Of a DNA stretch of 37,494 bases, positions 23,128 through 32,479 are shown piece by piece; the first letter of the stretch is position 1; each line of letters opens with the position of its first letter. The notes beneath the pieces are model-generated. The model was not told the DNA's origin and did not search any database. It saw nothing but the letters and a program-made list of their open reading frames with translations. A program made the translations under genes and the position numbers. The stretch is from contig CAZEHO010000031.1 of assembly GCA_964511945.1 (NCBI GenBank), forward strand, positions 1 through 37,494, given 5' to 3'. Origin of the DNA: CAZEHO01 sp964511945. GTDB lineage: Bacteria; Actinomycetota; Acidimicrobiia; Spongiisociales; UBA11373.

Positions 23128-24153
23128 ATGACTCAACGGATGGCGCTCTACCTTCAGGACAGGCACTCGATCGCACACGAGATCGAGATTGTTCAGTATG
23201 CGGAGGAGAAAGGATTCTCTGAGATCTGGCAGGCGGATACCCGTCTTGCGCGCGACTGCGTCGTCATGATGGGAGCTCTCCTGCAGGCATCCAAGGAGAT
23301 CCGAATCGGTTCCGGTGTGTTGCCTATCTACACGCGAAACGCCGCGGTCATCGCAGCGTCGTTCTCCACGATGTGGGAGCTCGGGGGGTTGACCCCCGAC
23401 GGTGAATCCAGAGTGATGCTCGGTCTCGGCGCATGGTGGGAGCCGATCGCATCACGGGTGGGCGTCGAGCGCAAGCGGCCCCTGAAGGCCATGCGCGAGA
23501 ACGTTGAAGCTATTCAGCAGCTGTTCACGATGGAGGAAGTCACCTACGACGGTGAGTTCGTGAAGCTCGATCAGGTCCGGCTCGACGTGGCCTTTGGCGA
23601 TGTGAGTCCCCGCGACATCCCGATCTACGTCGGGGCGACCGGGCCCAAGATGATGGAGCTCACCGGCGAGATCTGCGACGGGGCAGTGCTGAACTACATC
23701 GTTCCCATTGCATACATCGAGGAGGCCGTTGAGCAGTTGGCCGAAGGTGCTCGCCGTGCCGGCAAGACGATCGAGGACATCGACCGGCCCGAATTGCTCG
23801 TGTGTTCGCTGTCGGACGACGATCCCGGAGCCGCGATCATGGAGGGCAAGAAGCTCCTGGCGTATTACCTCGGAACCGAACCCCACATCATGAAGGCCAG
23901 CAGGGTGGACCCGGATCTCGTGGCTCGCGTGCAGGAAGTCGTCGGCTGGCCCGCCACCGAAGACGATTACGCCAAGGCAGCCCACCTCATCCCCGACGAG
24001 GTTGCTCGCACCGTCATGGCAGTGGGATCATCCGACGACTGCAGAGAAACTGTCGCCCAGTACATCGAAGCCGGAGTCACATGCCCCATCCTCTTCCCGA
24101 TGATGGAGGACATCCGACCAGTAGTCGACGCCTTCGCCGACTGGACTCGATGA
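23128..24153 (+). CDS. Mer-like LLM oxidoreductase (F420-dependent type)
   Basis: 341 residues. Landmarks resemble F420-dependent methylene-tetrahydromethanopterin reductase: 'RIGSGVLPIYTRNAAVIAAS', 'RVMLGLGAWWEP', 'RDIPIYVGATGPKMMELTGE', 'ICDGAVLNYIVP', 'AYIEEAVEQLAEGARRAGKT'. A member of the bacterial luciferase superfamily, it should bind F420 or flavin. The frame covers ATG 23128 through a TGA that overlaps the next gene's start (ATGA), so the two are coupled. Divergent from Mch, it suggests an altered C1 or N-heterocycle pathway; assignment as true Mer is not safe on sequence alone. Confidence 0.8.
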   Translation: MTQRMALYLQDRHSIAHEIEIVQYAEEKGFSEIWQADTRLARDCVVMMGALLQASKEIRIGSGVLPIYTRNAAVIAASFSTMWELGGLTPDGESRVMLGLGAWWEPIASRVGVERKRPLKAMRENVEAIQQLFTMEEVTYDGEFVKLDQVRLDVAFGDVSPRDIPIYVGATGPKMMELTGEICDGAVLNYIVPIAYIEEAVEQLAEGARRAGKTIEDIDRPELLVCSLSDDDPGAAIMEGKKLLAYYLGTEPHIMKASRVDPDLVARVQEVVGWPATEDDYAKAAHLIPDEVARTVMAVGSSDDCRETVAQYIEAGVTCPILFPMMEDIRPVVDAFADWTR

Positions 24154-25511
24154 CCAGCACGCTGCTCATCGAGAACGGCACGGTTATCACCCTCGACGAC
24201 GACCGCTCACTGCGACCGGGGTGGATCTACATCGAGGGCGATCAGATAGAAGCGATCGGCGGAGGCGAGGCCCCGAGATCGACGAAGGGTGCCGACGTCA
24301 CGATCGACGTCGGCGGGGCTGTGGTCATGCCGGGCCTGGTGAACGCCCATACCCACCTGTTCCAGACCTTCGCTCGTGGAACGGGTGATGACGTCCCGCT
24401 GTTGGAGTGGGTCGAAAAGGCAATCCTCCCGATTACTACCCATATCACGGCCGACGAAGCCAGGGCCGCCGCCACCGTCGGCTTGATCGAGAACGTCCGG
24501 TCGGGAGCAACCTCCGTTCTCGAGCACCAATACGTCCGCAGTGACGGCATCGACCAGGCGATCTGCGAGGCGGCACTCGAGGTCGGCTCACGCATGACCC
24601 TGGCTCGCGGCTGGACGGACATCATCGAGTTCGACATCTACCGGGAGACCACCGACGAGTTCGTTGCCGGCACCCGCGAACTCCACGAACGCTGGCATGG
24701 AGTTGATGGCCGCATCGCCATCGAGACCGGACCTCTGGTTCCGTGGGGGTGCTCCGAGGAGGGCATGCTGGCCGCCAAATCCCTTGCGGACGAACTCGGA
24801 ACCGGGATGCATACTCATGCGGCCGAGACCAACGCGGAAATCGCGCTCAGCCTGGAACGCAGCGGGTTGCGTGAGATCGAATGGCTCAGCGAACTTGGAG
24901 TCCTCGGACCATCCATGCAGCTGGCACACGGGGTGTGGGTCGATGAGGACGAACTCGAGCTCATCGCCGACTCCGGGGCCACCGTCGTTCACTGCCCCGT
25001 ATCGAACATGTACCTGGCGTCGGGAGTAGCGCCACTCGTCGAGATGATCGAGCGCAACATCACAGTGGCTCTGGGCACCGACGGCCCGGGTTCCAACAAC
25101 AGCCAGGACATGTTCGAGACGATGAAGACCGCTGTGCTCCTGCAGAAGGTTCACCGTCTCGACGCCAATGCCATCAGCCCGGGCGAAGTCATTCGCATGG
25201 CTTGCCGAGGCGGGGCAACCGCCATGGGAGCGACGGACCGCCTCGGCATACTCGCCGAGGGGCGGTTGGCCGACATCATCGTCGTCGATCTGGCCACTGC
25301 GTTCGCGACACCGGTTCACAACACCTACTCCGCCCTTGTGTTCAATGCCAGCAGCCGCGACGTCCGCACCGTCATCATCGGTGGAAAGGTCATCCTGCGG
25401 GATGGGCAACTGATAACGCTCGACGAACGACAAGCACTTGCGGACGCCATTGCCCTCTGCAAGAGCCTGTTCACCCGGGCCGGGCTGCAGACGGACGTCA
25501 ACCGATCGTGA
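24150..25511 (+). CDS. ATZ/TRZ/SsnA-type aminohydrolase (purine or heterocycle deaminase)
   Basis: 453 residues. Metal ligands and catalytic residues are seen in order: His67 and His69 (NAHTHL), His221, His223 and Glu226 (HTHAAET), His260 (AHGVWV) and Asp311 (LGTDGPGSNNSQD). This arrangement is shared by 8-oxoguanine, S-adenosylhomocysteine and triazine hydrolases and by SsnA. ATG 24150 overlaps the stop of the Mer-like gene; the open frame continues upstream from 23802 but that is coding overlap. It deaminates or hydrolyses an aromatic ring amine. SsnA-like proteins belong to the purine-catabolic set that the 36-26 kb operon resembles, which supports a purine-type substrate. Confidence 0.88.
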   Translation: MTSTLLIENGTVITLDDDRSLRPGWIYIEGDQIEAIGGGEAPRSTKGADVTIDVGGAVVMPGLVNAHTHLFQTFARGTGDDVPLLEWVEKAILPITTHITADEARAAATVGLIENVRSGATSVLEHQYVRSDGIDQAICEAALEVGSRMTLARGWTDIIEFDIYRETTDEFVAGTRELHERWHGVDGRIAIETGPLVPWGCSEEGMLAAKSLADELGTGMHTHAAETNAEIALSLERSGLREIEWLSELGVLGPSMQLAHGVWVDEDELELIADSGATVVHCPVSNMYLASGVAPLVEMIERNITVALGTDGPGSNNSQDMFETMKTAVLLQKVHRLDANAISPGEVIRMACRGGATAMGATDRLGILAEGRLADIIVVDLATAFATPVHNTYSALVFNASSRDVRTVIIGGKVILRDGQLITLDERQALADAIALCKSLFTRAGLQTDVNRS

Positions 25512-26170
25512 GGGCTGCGAGTGGGCACGCGGAGCCGTATCCGGTCGATGCTGCTGCCCGCCTCATTCCGGGTGCGGGCCCACACACCGGGCGCGCCGAC
25601 TACCAGCTCACGCCGGCTCTTGCCCATATGCGTTGTGTGTCGTACCTCTGTGCAGGCAGTAGCCGATGCTGTCGCTCTCGAGCGTACGAAGGTGAATAAG
25701 CGTCAAAGCGTCTCCGAGACGGTTCTGCTGACGGAGGAGATTCGCGCAGCTTTGGCGCCACTCCATGCGAGCGGTCGCCTTCCATTGCCTTGAGCGCTAT
25801 ATCCAACATTGGGTAGCTCACGATCTGAGATTCGGATAGAGATGTTCCGAGTCCTCCGGAGTCCGCTACCGATCCCCGACGTTCAAGGCACGTAGAGAAG
25901 CAGCCCATGGGATTCAGTTCGTGCAGACGATCAGGAACGTCTGCACGAGTGCTGTGTCACAGGCGGCGGAAGTTCGACGCTACGTGCTCTGGCCGATGAA
26001 ATGGACCGGCCAACCAGGGCTTCGACACCGACACCACCCGTTCAGGTTCAAACAGCCACACTGAGATGCCACGCTGGACCATCGGTGAACGGGACTGCCT
26101 CCATGTGACCTAGTGGCAGCAGAAGCTGTTGCGGGTTCACATCCTTGGGAGTCCGATTCCTCCGGTCATC
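25512..26170. other. Long gap between convergent genes; holds a perfect inverted repeat
   Basis: These 659 bases contain no recognisable gene; the open frames (for example 25521-25793 plus, 25600-25908 minus) show no family resemblance. TCGTGCAGACG (25920-25930) and CGTCTGCACGA (25939-25949) make a perfect 11-bp inverted repeat with an eight-base spacer and no T-run after it. It could be an operator of an unseen gene, a small-RNA terminator or an element remnant. Confidence 0.5.
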
Positions 26171-27241
26171 TCAGGCCGTTCCAGAGGGCAGCGCCGGGAA
26201 TGCATCGGCTACTGCGGGATGGACGATCTGGTGGCCGGCCACGTTTAGGGCGCCCCGCAAACCTTCCGCATGCCTGTCGCTCAGAAGGAGGTTCAGTCGA
26301 GGGGACACGGCGGCTGAGAGCGCTCGGCTCGCGGTCTGGGGGAATTGGCCGGGCACGTTGGTCACGCAGTAGTGAGTGACACCGTGCACGACGTAGGTTG
26401 GCTCGGAGTGGGAAGTGGGTCGGGCGGTTGCGACGCACCCGCCCTGGTCGATGGCAAGATCAACGATCACCGAGCCGGGTCGCATGGCCGCGACGTGTTC
26501 CTCGGTGACCACAATTGGCGCACGTGCCCCAGGGACCAGAGCAGCGCCAATCACAATGTCCGCGTCAACGACGGCGTCGGCGATCGCGGCCGGTTCGGAA
26601 CCCAGGGTCGAGTGGACGGTCCCACTCGCGGCGGCTCCGCGCAGTCGGTCAAGGTCAACATCGACGCCAATGACGTGTGAGTCGAGACCGGCGAGCCCAT
26701 GCGCTGCAACCGTCCCCGAGATTCCCAGTCCGATGACCAAGGAATTGGCGGGCGGAACACCTGCTGAGCCGCCGATGAGCTTCCCGCTCCCGCGACCCAG
26801 CAGCACGGCGGCGTGCAACACCGCTGCCCGACCGGCAACCTCGGACATCGGGGCGAGCAGTGGAAGCGCTCCTCTGTCTTCAAGGGTCTCGTAGGCGTAC
26901 GACTCAACTCCTGTCTTCACGAGAGCTGCCGTGAGTTCCGGCTCAGCAGCCAAATGCAGATACGTGAACAGAGTCAGATCCTCATGGAAGAATCGGAACT
27001 CCGATGGCTGCGGTTCCTTCACCTTGACCACGACATCGGCAGCCCAGGCATCCTCCGCCGTGGGCACAATGGTGGCGCCGGCCGCGATGTAGTCGTCGTC
27101 GCTGAACCCGGCGCCGTTCCCAGCTCCCGTCTGCACCCTTACCTCTGATGCCTGTGTGGCTACCGCGGCAACGGAGGTGGGAACAAGCGATACGCGGCGC
27201 TCTTGGTCTTTGATCTCGGCTGGGATTCCAACGGTTGTCAT
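26171..27241 (-). CDS. ald: Alanine dehydrogenase
   Basis: 356 residues from ATG 27241; AAGGA is six bases before it, while ATG 27247 is too close. Catalytic residues are in place: Arg15, Lys75 (VKEP), His96 (YLHLA), Asp265 (DLAIDQGG). The NAD-binding loop is GLGISG (171-176). It reversibly deaminates alanine to pyruvate and ammonia with NAD. It is the last gene of the minus-strand operon, 36 bases after the transketolase-like gene. Its codon use is that of the surrounding genome (many C endings), not of the three genes before it. Confidence 0.93.
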   Translation of the reverse strand: MTTVGIPAEIKDQERRVSLVPTSVAAVATQASEVRVQTGAGNGAGFSDDDYIAAGATIVPTAEDAWAADVVVKVKEPQPSEFRFFHEDLTLFTYLHLAAEPELTAALVKTGVESYAYETLEDRGALPLLAPMSEVAGRAAVLHAAVLLGRGSGKLIGGSAGVPPANSLVIGLGISGTVAAHGLAGLDSHVIGVDVDLDRLRGAAASGTVHSTLGSEPAAIADAVVDADIVIGAALVPGARAPIVVTEEHVAAMRPGSVIVDLAIDQGGCVATARPTSHSEPTYVVHGVTHYCVTNVPGQFPQTASRALSAAVSPRLNLLLSDRHAEGLRGALNVAGHQIVHPAVADAFPALPSGTA

Positions 27242-27277
27242 GGTCATTCCTTCTCGGTCGAAGCTGATCGTGGAGCG

Positions 27278-29608
27278 TCACCGTGAGACTGAGGCGTCCG
27301 AAGCTCGTCCCTCCACGTACGACTTGATCTGCTCGAGTTGTCCTTCTCCGTCGAGTCCTGCCTCGTGAACGACGGCTTCTCCGGTGCCTGATCCGAGGTA
27401 GTGGCCCTTCATGAAGGGGTGCATGGTGTGGGCCCGGCCCAGGTCGCTGCGGATCCACCGGTAGGTGGTCGGGAGAGTGAACCCGGTGATCGCCATCGCC
27501 TGCTGAGCAGCGGCTTCGGGGAAGATCTCGGCCCGTTGCTCGGCCGGGAGCTGGTCGAACAGTTCCACACTGGTGACCAGGTAGACGTCGAGGTCGATCC
27601 CGGCTTCGGCCAACAGCGGCATAGTCTCTTCAACGAACGCGTAGGCCACAGCGGAGCCCTGGAGGACGATGGTGCCGTCGGCGGTGCCGTTAGCCGAGCG
27701 CAGCTTGTAGACGCCCTGGGCGGCGTCGGCGGCCGGTGCCAGCCCGAGTGCTTGGCGGTCCGGTACGACTTCGGTGGGACGGGTGACGAAGGGGGCGATC
27801 ACTGCGGGTCGTGCCTTGAAGGCTGCTGCGACCAGCGGCCACATCTCGGCGGGTTCCCACGGAGTGAGGGTAATGGCAGTACCCGCAACGAAGTTCTCCT
27901 GCAGCAACTGCAACGCCTGGGGGTCGGCATGCGTCGGGCCGTCCTCGCCGGTCTTCATCCCGGCATGCCCACACACCAACACGAACGGGCGATACGGGCC
28001 GGGTTCAGTCTCCTGACGCATCTGATTCCCAATCGCATGCAGCCGGGATGCGATGTGCCCGAGCGGTGCGAGGAACGCCCCGTAGGAGGCCACTGCCCCG
28101 ACGTGATGCCCGAACGCCGCAGCACCGGTCAACACACACGACAGACCGTCCTCACAGATCCCGCCAACCGACAGCGCCCGAGCGTCGGGGTTGTCGTGAC
28201 GGTGATAGAACCCTGGAGGGAACCCGGCCGCGGTATCGGAGATGGCGGTCGACCCCAGCAGGTCGGCGGCCCCGATCAGGATCGCGCCGTTCGACTCCGA
28301 GTTGAGGTAGCCGAGGGTGCGGCCCAAAGCCTGGCGCAGCGCCAGCTTGTCACCCGGATCCAGGGCCAACTCCTCGGGGGTCGATTCAGGGCTGGCGGCT
28401 AGGTAGATCCGCTCCACATCCGGCGCACCATCACGCAACGCACGGCCACGGGTCGCGAGGCGAGTCTTGGACGCTTCGAGGGTCCCCGCCAGCACCCGTG
28501 GCATGGGGTCGCCGCCCAGCAGTTCCCTGTAGCGCTCGAGGGTCGCCCAATACGCGGCCTCGGTCGCCACCGGGTCCGACCCATCGGCCGACGGCAACCC
28601 GTCGGTCTGATCACCGAAGATGGGGCGCTGGGTGTCGTAGTAGGCGTCGGAACACATCTTGTGCCCCGCCCCATGCGACCTGCGGCCCTCGATGCCGTAC
28701 CGCCACCCCTTGGTGGTGCGATACACGATCGCCGTCGGCTGCCCATTGTCAAGCTCCGCAGACATGCGCTGCGCCGACAGGACAAGCGGAAAGCTGAAGC
28801 CGTCGGGAACATAGATCACGTTCCAGTCATTCAGATAGAAGAACTCGCACGGATCCCACTGCACATAATCACCCGGGCTGGCGCCGTCACGGGTCACCGC
28901 ATCGGAATCGATCGACGCCTGATTCCAATCCAGATGGATCACCGCGTTCGACAACCCCGAAGTCCCCGCAAACGCCACCGCTTCGGCAACCCGCCCCGGC
29001 GTCAGCCCACCCTCACCCTCAATCAGATGCACCCGAGGCGCATCCGCCCCAAAGGCATCGGCCGCAGCCACCGCCAACCCCAGCGACGACCCCACCCCGA
29101 CACCGGAGGCACCCGTCGACAGACGAATCGACGGGGTCACCGGAGTCGGATGACCATCGAGCGCCTTCGACCCGAACTCCCGGAACAGCGGGGTCGGATG
29201 GGTCGGATTGCGGCGGAACCCCAACAGGTCCTCGAACCGCATCCGCAGATTGGGCGCGGTCGGGAGCAGATCCGGGTTCCCGAGGCGGGTGACCTCGTCA
29301 CGCAGCGCAAACATCGCATACAGCCCGAGCGCCTTGTGCCCCGCCGAGTACGAGATCAGGTCCTGATCACGGCCGTTGGGATCACCAATGTCGTAATCCA
29401 TCCCATCGAACAACAAACCGGTGACGATGTGGCCCGACGACACCGAACCCCCTGGGTGACCCGATTGAGCGAAGTTGAACAACACCGCACACAACGCCCG
29501 ATACACCCTGTCAAAACGCGACAACGCTGCCAACGTTGCCACATTGGGAAGGGTCCCCGTTGGTTCAGACAACTGAATCCATGTCGCCCGCCGCGGCCCG
29601 AATCGCAT
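27278..29608 (-). CDS. Transketolase-like TPP enzyme, atypical (GEG instead of GDG)
   Basis: 776 residues with strong AGGAGG before ATG. Transketolase features are 'SGHPGGSVSSGH' (49-60), 'STGASGVGVGSSLGLAVAAA' (164-183), the TPP/Mg region 'IEGEGG...HLDWNQ' (196-230) and a C-terminal pyrimidine-type domain with 'GHAGMKTGEDGPTHADPQA'. The usual 'GDG' magnesium aspartate is GEG here, with Asn229 in place. It resembles transketolase and the AceE-type E1 in length and domain order but is not obviously either. It likely moves a two-carbon unit or decarboxylates a keto acid. The aminotransferase gene lies ten bases upstream. Codons end mainly in G or T. Confidence 0.85.
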   Translation of the reverse strand: MRFGPRRATWIQLSEPTGTLPNVATLAALSRFDRVYRALCAVLFNFAQSGHPGGSVSSGHIVTGLLFDGMDYDIGDPNGRDQDLISYSAGHKALGLYAMFALRDEVTRLGNPDLLPTAPNLRMRFEDLLGFRRNPTHPTPLFREFGSKALDGHPTPVTPSIRLSTGASGVGVGSSLGLAVAAADAFGADAPRVHLIEGEGGLTPGRVAEAVAFAGTSGLSNAVIHLDWNQASIDSDAVTRDGASPGDYVQWDPCEFFYLNDWNVIYVPDGFSFPLVLSAQRMSAELDNGQPTAIVYRTTKGWRYGIEGRRSHGAGHKMCSDAYYDTQRPIFGDQTDGLPSADGSDPVATEAAYWATLERYRELLGGDPMPRVLAGTLEASKTRLATRGRALRDGAPDVERIYLAASPESTPEELALDPGDKLALRQALGRTLGYLNSESNGAILIGAADLLGSTAISDTAAGFPPGFYHRHDNPDARALSVGGICEDGLSCVLTGAAAFGHHVGAVASYGAFLAPLGHIASRLHAIGNQMRQETEPGPYRPFVLVCGHAGMKTGEDGPTHADPQALQLLQENFVAGTAITLTPWEPAEMWPLVAAAFKARPAVIAPFVTRPTEVVPDRQALGLAPAADAAQGVYKLRSANGTADGTIVLQGSAVAYAFVEETMPLLAEAGIDLDVYLVTSVELFDQLPAEQRAEIFPEAAAQQAMAITGFTLPTTYRWIRSDLGRAHTMHPFMKGHYLGSGTGEAVVHEAGLDGEGQLEQIKSYVEGRASDASVSR

Positions 29609-29618
29609 GAAATCCTCC

Positions 29619-30935
29619 TTATCCCAGTGTCAACCGCTGACCCGACTTGATGAACTGCGCAAAACCAGACATGTCACTCGAGGCGGCGCCGATTCGCTCA
29701 ACCGCTTCTACGAGGTCGCCTTCGCCGGTGGCGATGGAGAGCCGCAGGTAGTTCTCGCCTTCGGATCCGAGGATCCCGAACGAACGCCGATCCATCGTTG
29801 CCACCCGGTACCGGTACAGCAGGAACAACTGCAACAGCGTCGCCGGCGACGACTGCGCCTTCACCTCATCCGGCAGCGAATCGAACAGCTCGAACCCACC
29901 CAGGTTCTCCAACACCCCGGTCACGTTGGGGAACACATAGAACGCACCCAGAGGGTTCTGACACGTGATCCCCTCGATCTCGTTGAGACCCTCCACCACG
30001 ATGTCCCGGCGCCGCTGGAACGCCGAGACCATCTTCTCTATGGCCTTCGGGGACTCCGGTGACTCCAACGCCGCCTTCACCCCGGCCTGGTTGTAGGGCG
30101 GGATCGAAGCGAAATAGTTGATGTTCAACCGGCGGGCCACCTTGGCCTCTTCGACCGTGGGGTAGATCCCCCACCCGATCCGCCCACCCGTCCACGAATA
30201 CGTCTTCGAGGCACCGGTGGCGATGATCGTTGACTCCTCCATTCCCGGGACCGATGCGATCGACACATGAGAGTGGCCGTCGAAGGTGATCGCCTCATAG
30301 GCCTCATCGGAATACACCCGAACATCGGGACGAGCGTTCTCCACAATCGCTTCGGAGATCTCCGTGAGCTGTTCCATCGACGCCACCCCACCCGTCGGGT
30401 TGGAGGGGAAGTTCACAAAGATCAACTTCGTCCGGGGCGTGATCAATCCAGCCAGGTCGTCGCCGGTGAAGTTGAACCCGGTCTCCTCCCGCAGCCGCAA
30501 CGGAACCGGGGCTGCGCCGACATAGCGGATGAATGACTCGAACAGTGGATACCCCGGTGAGGGGTAGATCACCTCGTCGCCCGGCTCCAGGTACGCATGC
30601 TGTGCCAACCCGATCGGGGGACGACCCCCCGCAAACACCACCACCCGCTCCGGATCAATCTCATCGAGGCCACGATCCGCCGCCACCTTGGTAGCGATCG
30701 CAGCGCGCACCTCCGGCAGGCCCTGCGGATCACAATACGTCGTCTCACCAGCACGAACTGCCGCGATCACCGCATCTGCGACATGCGTCGGTAACGGAAA
30801 ATCCGGCTGACCCAGATTCGCCCGGATCACCCGATCACCACCCGCCTCCACCTCAGCGATCAACGCACCAAGAGCAAACGCCTCCTCAGTCCCCAACACC
30901 CCAATCCGCTCGGCGAACAAACCCACCGGCCCCAT
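29619..30935 (-). CDS. PLP-dependent aminotransferase, class I/II
   Basis: 438 residues from ATG 30935 (AGGGGG six bases before; GTG 30938 is less well spaced). Fold-type I landmarks: 'ANLGQPDFPLPTHV' (39-52), Asn179 in 'FPSNPTGG', Asp210 and Tyr213 (SDEAYE), PLP lysine Lys244 (SKTYSWTGGRIGW) and a substrate arginine in 'YLRLSIA'. It converts an amino acid and a 2-oxoacid; likely partners are alanine/pyruvate given the alanine dehydrogenase downstream. A 46-base gap separates it from the PLP-lyase-type gene. Codon endings are again G/T-biased. Confidence 0.92.
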   Translation of the reverse strand: MGPVGLFAERIGVLGTEEAFALGALIAEVEAGGDRVIRANLGQPDFPLPTHVADAVIAAVRAGETTYCDPQGLPEVRAAIATKVAADRGLDEIDPERVVVFAGGRPPIGLAQHAYLEPGDEVIYPSPGYPLFESFIRYVGAAPVPLRLREETGFNFTGDDLAGLITPRTKLIFVNFPSNPTGGVASMEQLTEISEAIVENARPDVRVYSDEAYEAITFDGHSHVSIASVPGMEESTIIATGASKTYSWTGGRIGWGIYPTVEEAKVARRLNINYFASIPPYNQAGVKAALESPESPKAIEKMVSAFQRRRDIVVEGLNEIEGITCQNPLGAFYVFPNVTGVLENLGGFELFDSLPDEVKAQSSPATLLQLFLLYRYRVATMDRRSFGILGSEGENYLRLSIATGEGDLVEAVERIGAASSDMSGFAQFIKSGQRLTLG

Positions 30936-30981
30936 CACATACCCCCTTCACAAACACCCTGATCGCCCGTCGCGCCCGATC

Positions 30982-32442
30982 TCATGAGATCAGTCCCGTC
31001 TTCTGGTTGAACGCTTCGATCAGTTCGTCGATCTGGGGTACCAGCGACTGGATCTGGGTCCAGTAGGCGGGATCCCACTGGGCATCGAGTTCCTCGGCGC
31101 TCTTGCCCTGCTGCTCCACCCAGGTGAAATACTTCAGGTTGTGGACCCGCTTGCGGTCCCAGTACCCCAACTCACCGACAAAGTCGACCGACTGGCCCAA
31201 CAAGTGACGATGCCACGCCACAGCAGCCTCAACCTCACCAAAGGGCCCCCCATCTTCCCGGGCCTCATCGATCCGGCTCGAATACATATCCATCGAGTCG
31301 GTCAGCACCACGACCATCACATCACTGCTACTCATCTCGTAGTACTTCGCCATCTTGACGGCGCCCAACAGATTCCCAATCCCACTGATCCCCAACTCCG
31401 GCAAATGCTCCAACAAGTCGCCCGAAATCCCCTGCTTGGCGAGATAGTCAACACCAGCCGGCTCATTGAACAGACGCATCAACTGCATCGGTGCCTCATC
31501 ATCAAGAGCCACAACCACATCGGTGTTACCCATGTTGTGAATCCACGGAACATGCTTATCGCCAATCCCCTCAATCCGATGCGCCCCGAACCCGTTGAGC
31601 AGCATCGTTGGACACTGCAGAGCCTCCCCAGCCCCAATCACCGAAGTCGGGTACCGCTGCTTCAGGTAATCACCCGAAGCAATCGTCCCAGCCGACCCGG
31701 TAGTAGCAAACAGTCCAGCAAACCGATCCCCCTCCCCCATCACCGACTCAAGCACCTCCACCATCGCCGGCCCAGTCACCGCGTAATGCCACAGATAGTT
31801 CCCAAACTCGTCGAACTGGTTGAAAATCACCACGTCCTCCCCAGAACGCCGCAACTCCCAACACTTATCAAAGATCTCCTTAACGTTGCTCTCCGAACCC
31901 GGAGTCTTAATCACCTCACCGGCAACCGTCGCCAGCCACTCAAACCGCTCCTTGCTCATCCCCTCAGGCAGGATCGCCACCGAATCACACGCCAACAGCG
32001 CCGAGTCATAAGCACCACCCCGGCAATAATTCCCAGTCGACGGCCACACCGCCTTCTGCGACGTCGGATCAAACTGCCCCGTCACCAGACGCGGCGTCAA
32101 ACACCCATACGCCGCCCCCACCTTGTGAGCCCCCGTCGGAAACCACTTCCCCACCAACCCAACAATCCGCGCATCCACCCCAGTCAACTCAGAAGGAAAC
32201 TCCACAAAGTTCACCGACCCAAACCCACCACCCGACGGCTTAGGCTCGTTATGCCACGTAATCCGCCACAAATTCAACGGATCCAAATCCCACAAACCCA
32301 CCGCCGCCAACCCATCCACAATCCCGGCAGGAACCAACGACGGATCACGCATCTGAGCAAACGTCGGCAAAACAATACGCCGACCCCGAGCCCGCTCCAC
32401 CGTCCGACCCAACACCTCAGAATCCACACTCAAATCAATCAT
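30982..32442 (-). CDS. Fold-type II PLP enzyme (cysteine synthase/threonine synthase-like), unassigned
   Basis: 486 residues from ATG 32442 with GGAG upstream. Lys107 in 'FPTGAHKVGAAYG' is the PLP lysine, and 'PSTGNYCRGGA' (134-144) is the phosphate/substrate-carboxylate loop of the family. The rest ('FNQFDEFGNYLWHYAVTGPA', 'GLFATTGSAGTIASGDYLKQ') is typical of beta-eliminating or beta-replacing enzymes. It is 80 residues longer than DpaL/YgeX but takes that gene's place in the operon. I therefore infer a lyase for an amino-acid intermediate of heterocycle breakdown, without naming it. Codons end almost only in G or T. Confidence 0.88.
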   Translation of the reverse strand: MIDLSVDSEVLGRTVERARGRRIVLPTFAQMRDPSLVPAGIVDGLAAVGLWDLDPLNLWRITWHNEPKPSGGGFGSVNFVEFPSELTGVDARIVGLVGKWFPTGAHKVGAAYGCLTPRLVTGQFDPTSQKAVWPSTGNYCRGGAYDSALLACDSVAILPEGMSKERFEWLATVAGEVIKTPGSESNVKEIFDKCWELRRSGEDVVIFNQFDEFGNYLWHYAVTGPAMVEVLESVMGEGDRFAGLFATTGSAGTIASGDYLKQRYPTSVIGAGEALQCPTMLLNGFGAHRIEGIGDKHVPWIHNMGNTDVVVALDDEAPMQLMRLFNEPAGVDYLAKQGISGDLLEHLPELGISGIGNLLGAVKMAKYYEMSSSDVMVVVLTDSMDMYSSRIDEAREDGGPFGEVEAAVAWHRHLLGQSVDFVGELGYWDRKRVHNLKYFTWVEQQGKSAEELDAQWDPAYWTQIQSLVPQIDELIEAFNQKTGLIS

Positions 32443-32479
32443 GACTACTCCATTTCGACCCTGGTTGGGGCTGCCTGCG

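Noticed and set aside
23802..24149. Upstream extension of the aminohydrolase frame (116 codons)
   Set aside because: This part overlaps the Mer-like gene in another frame; ATG 24150 aligns with the family start and overlaps the previous stop as ATGA.
26104..26170. tRNA-like stretch (acceptor-like GTGACC...GGTCAT and T-arm-like GTCCGATTCC)
   Set aside because: Only 67 bases, no D-arm, a mismatched T-stem, no T at position 33 and it runs into the alanine dehydrogenase gene end. It is not a usable tRNA.
27401..29650. Long plus-strand frames (333 and 329 codons) over the transketolase-like gene
   Set aside because: Same cause: antisense shadows of G/T-ending codons; no motif or start signal supports them.
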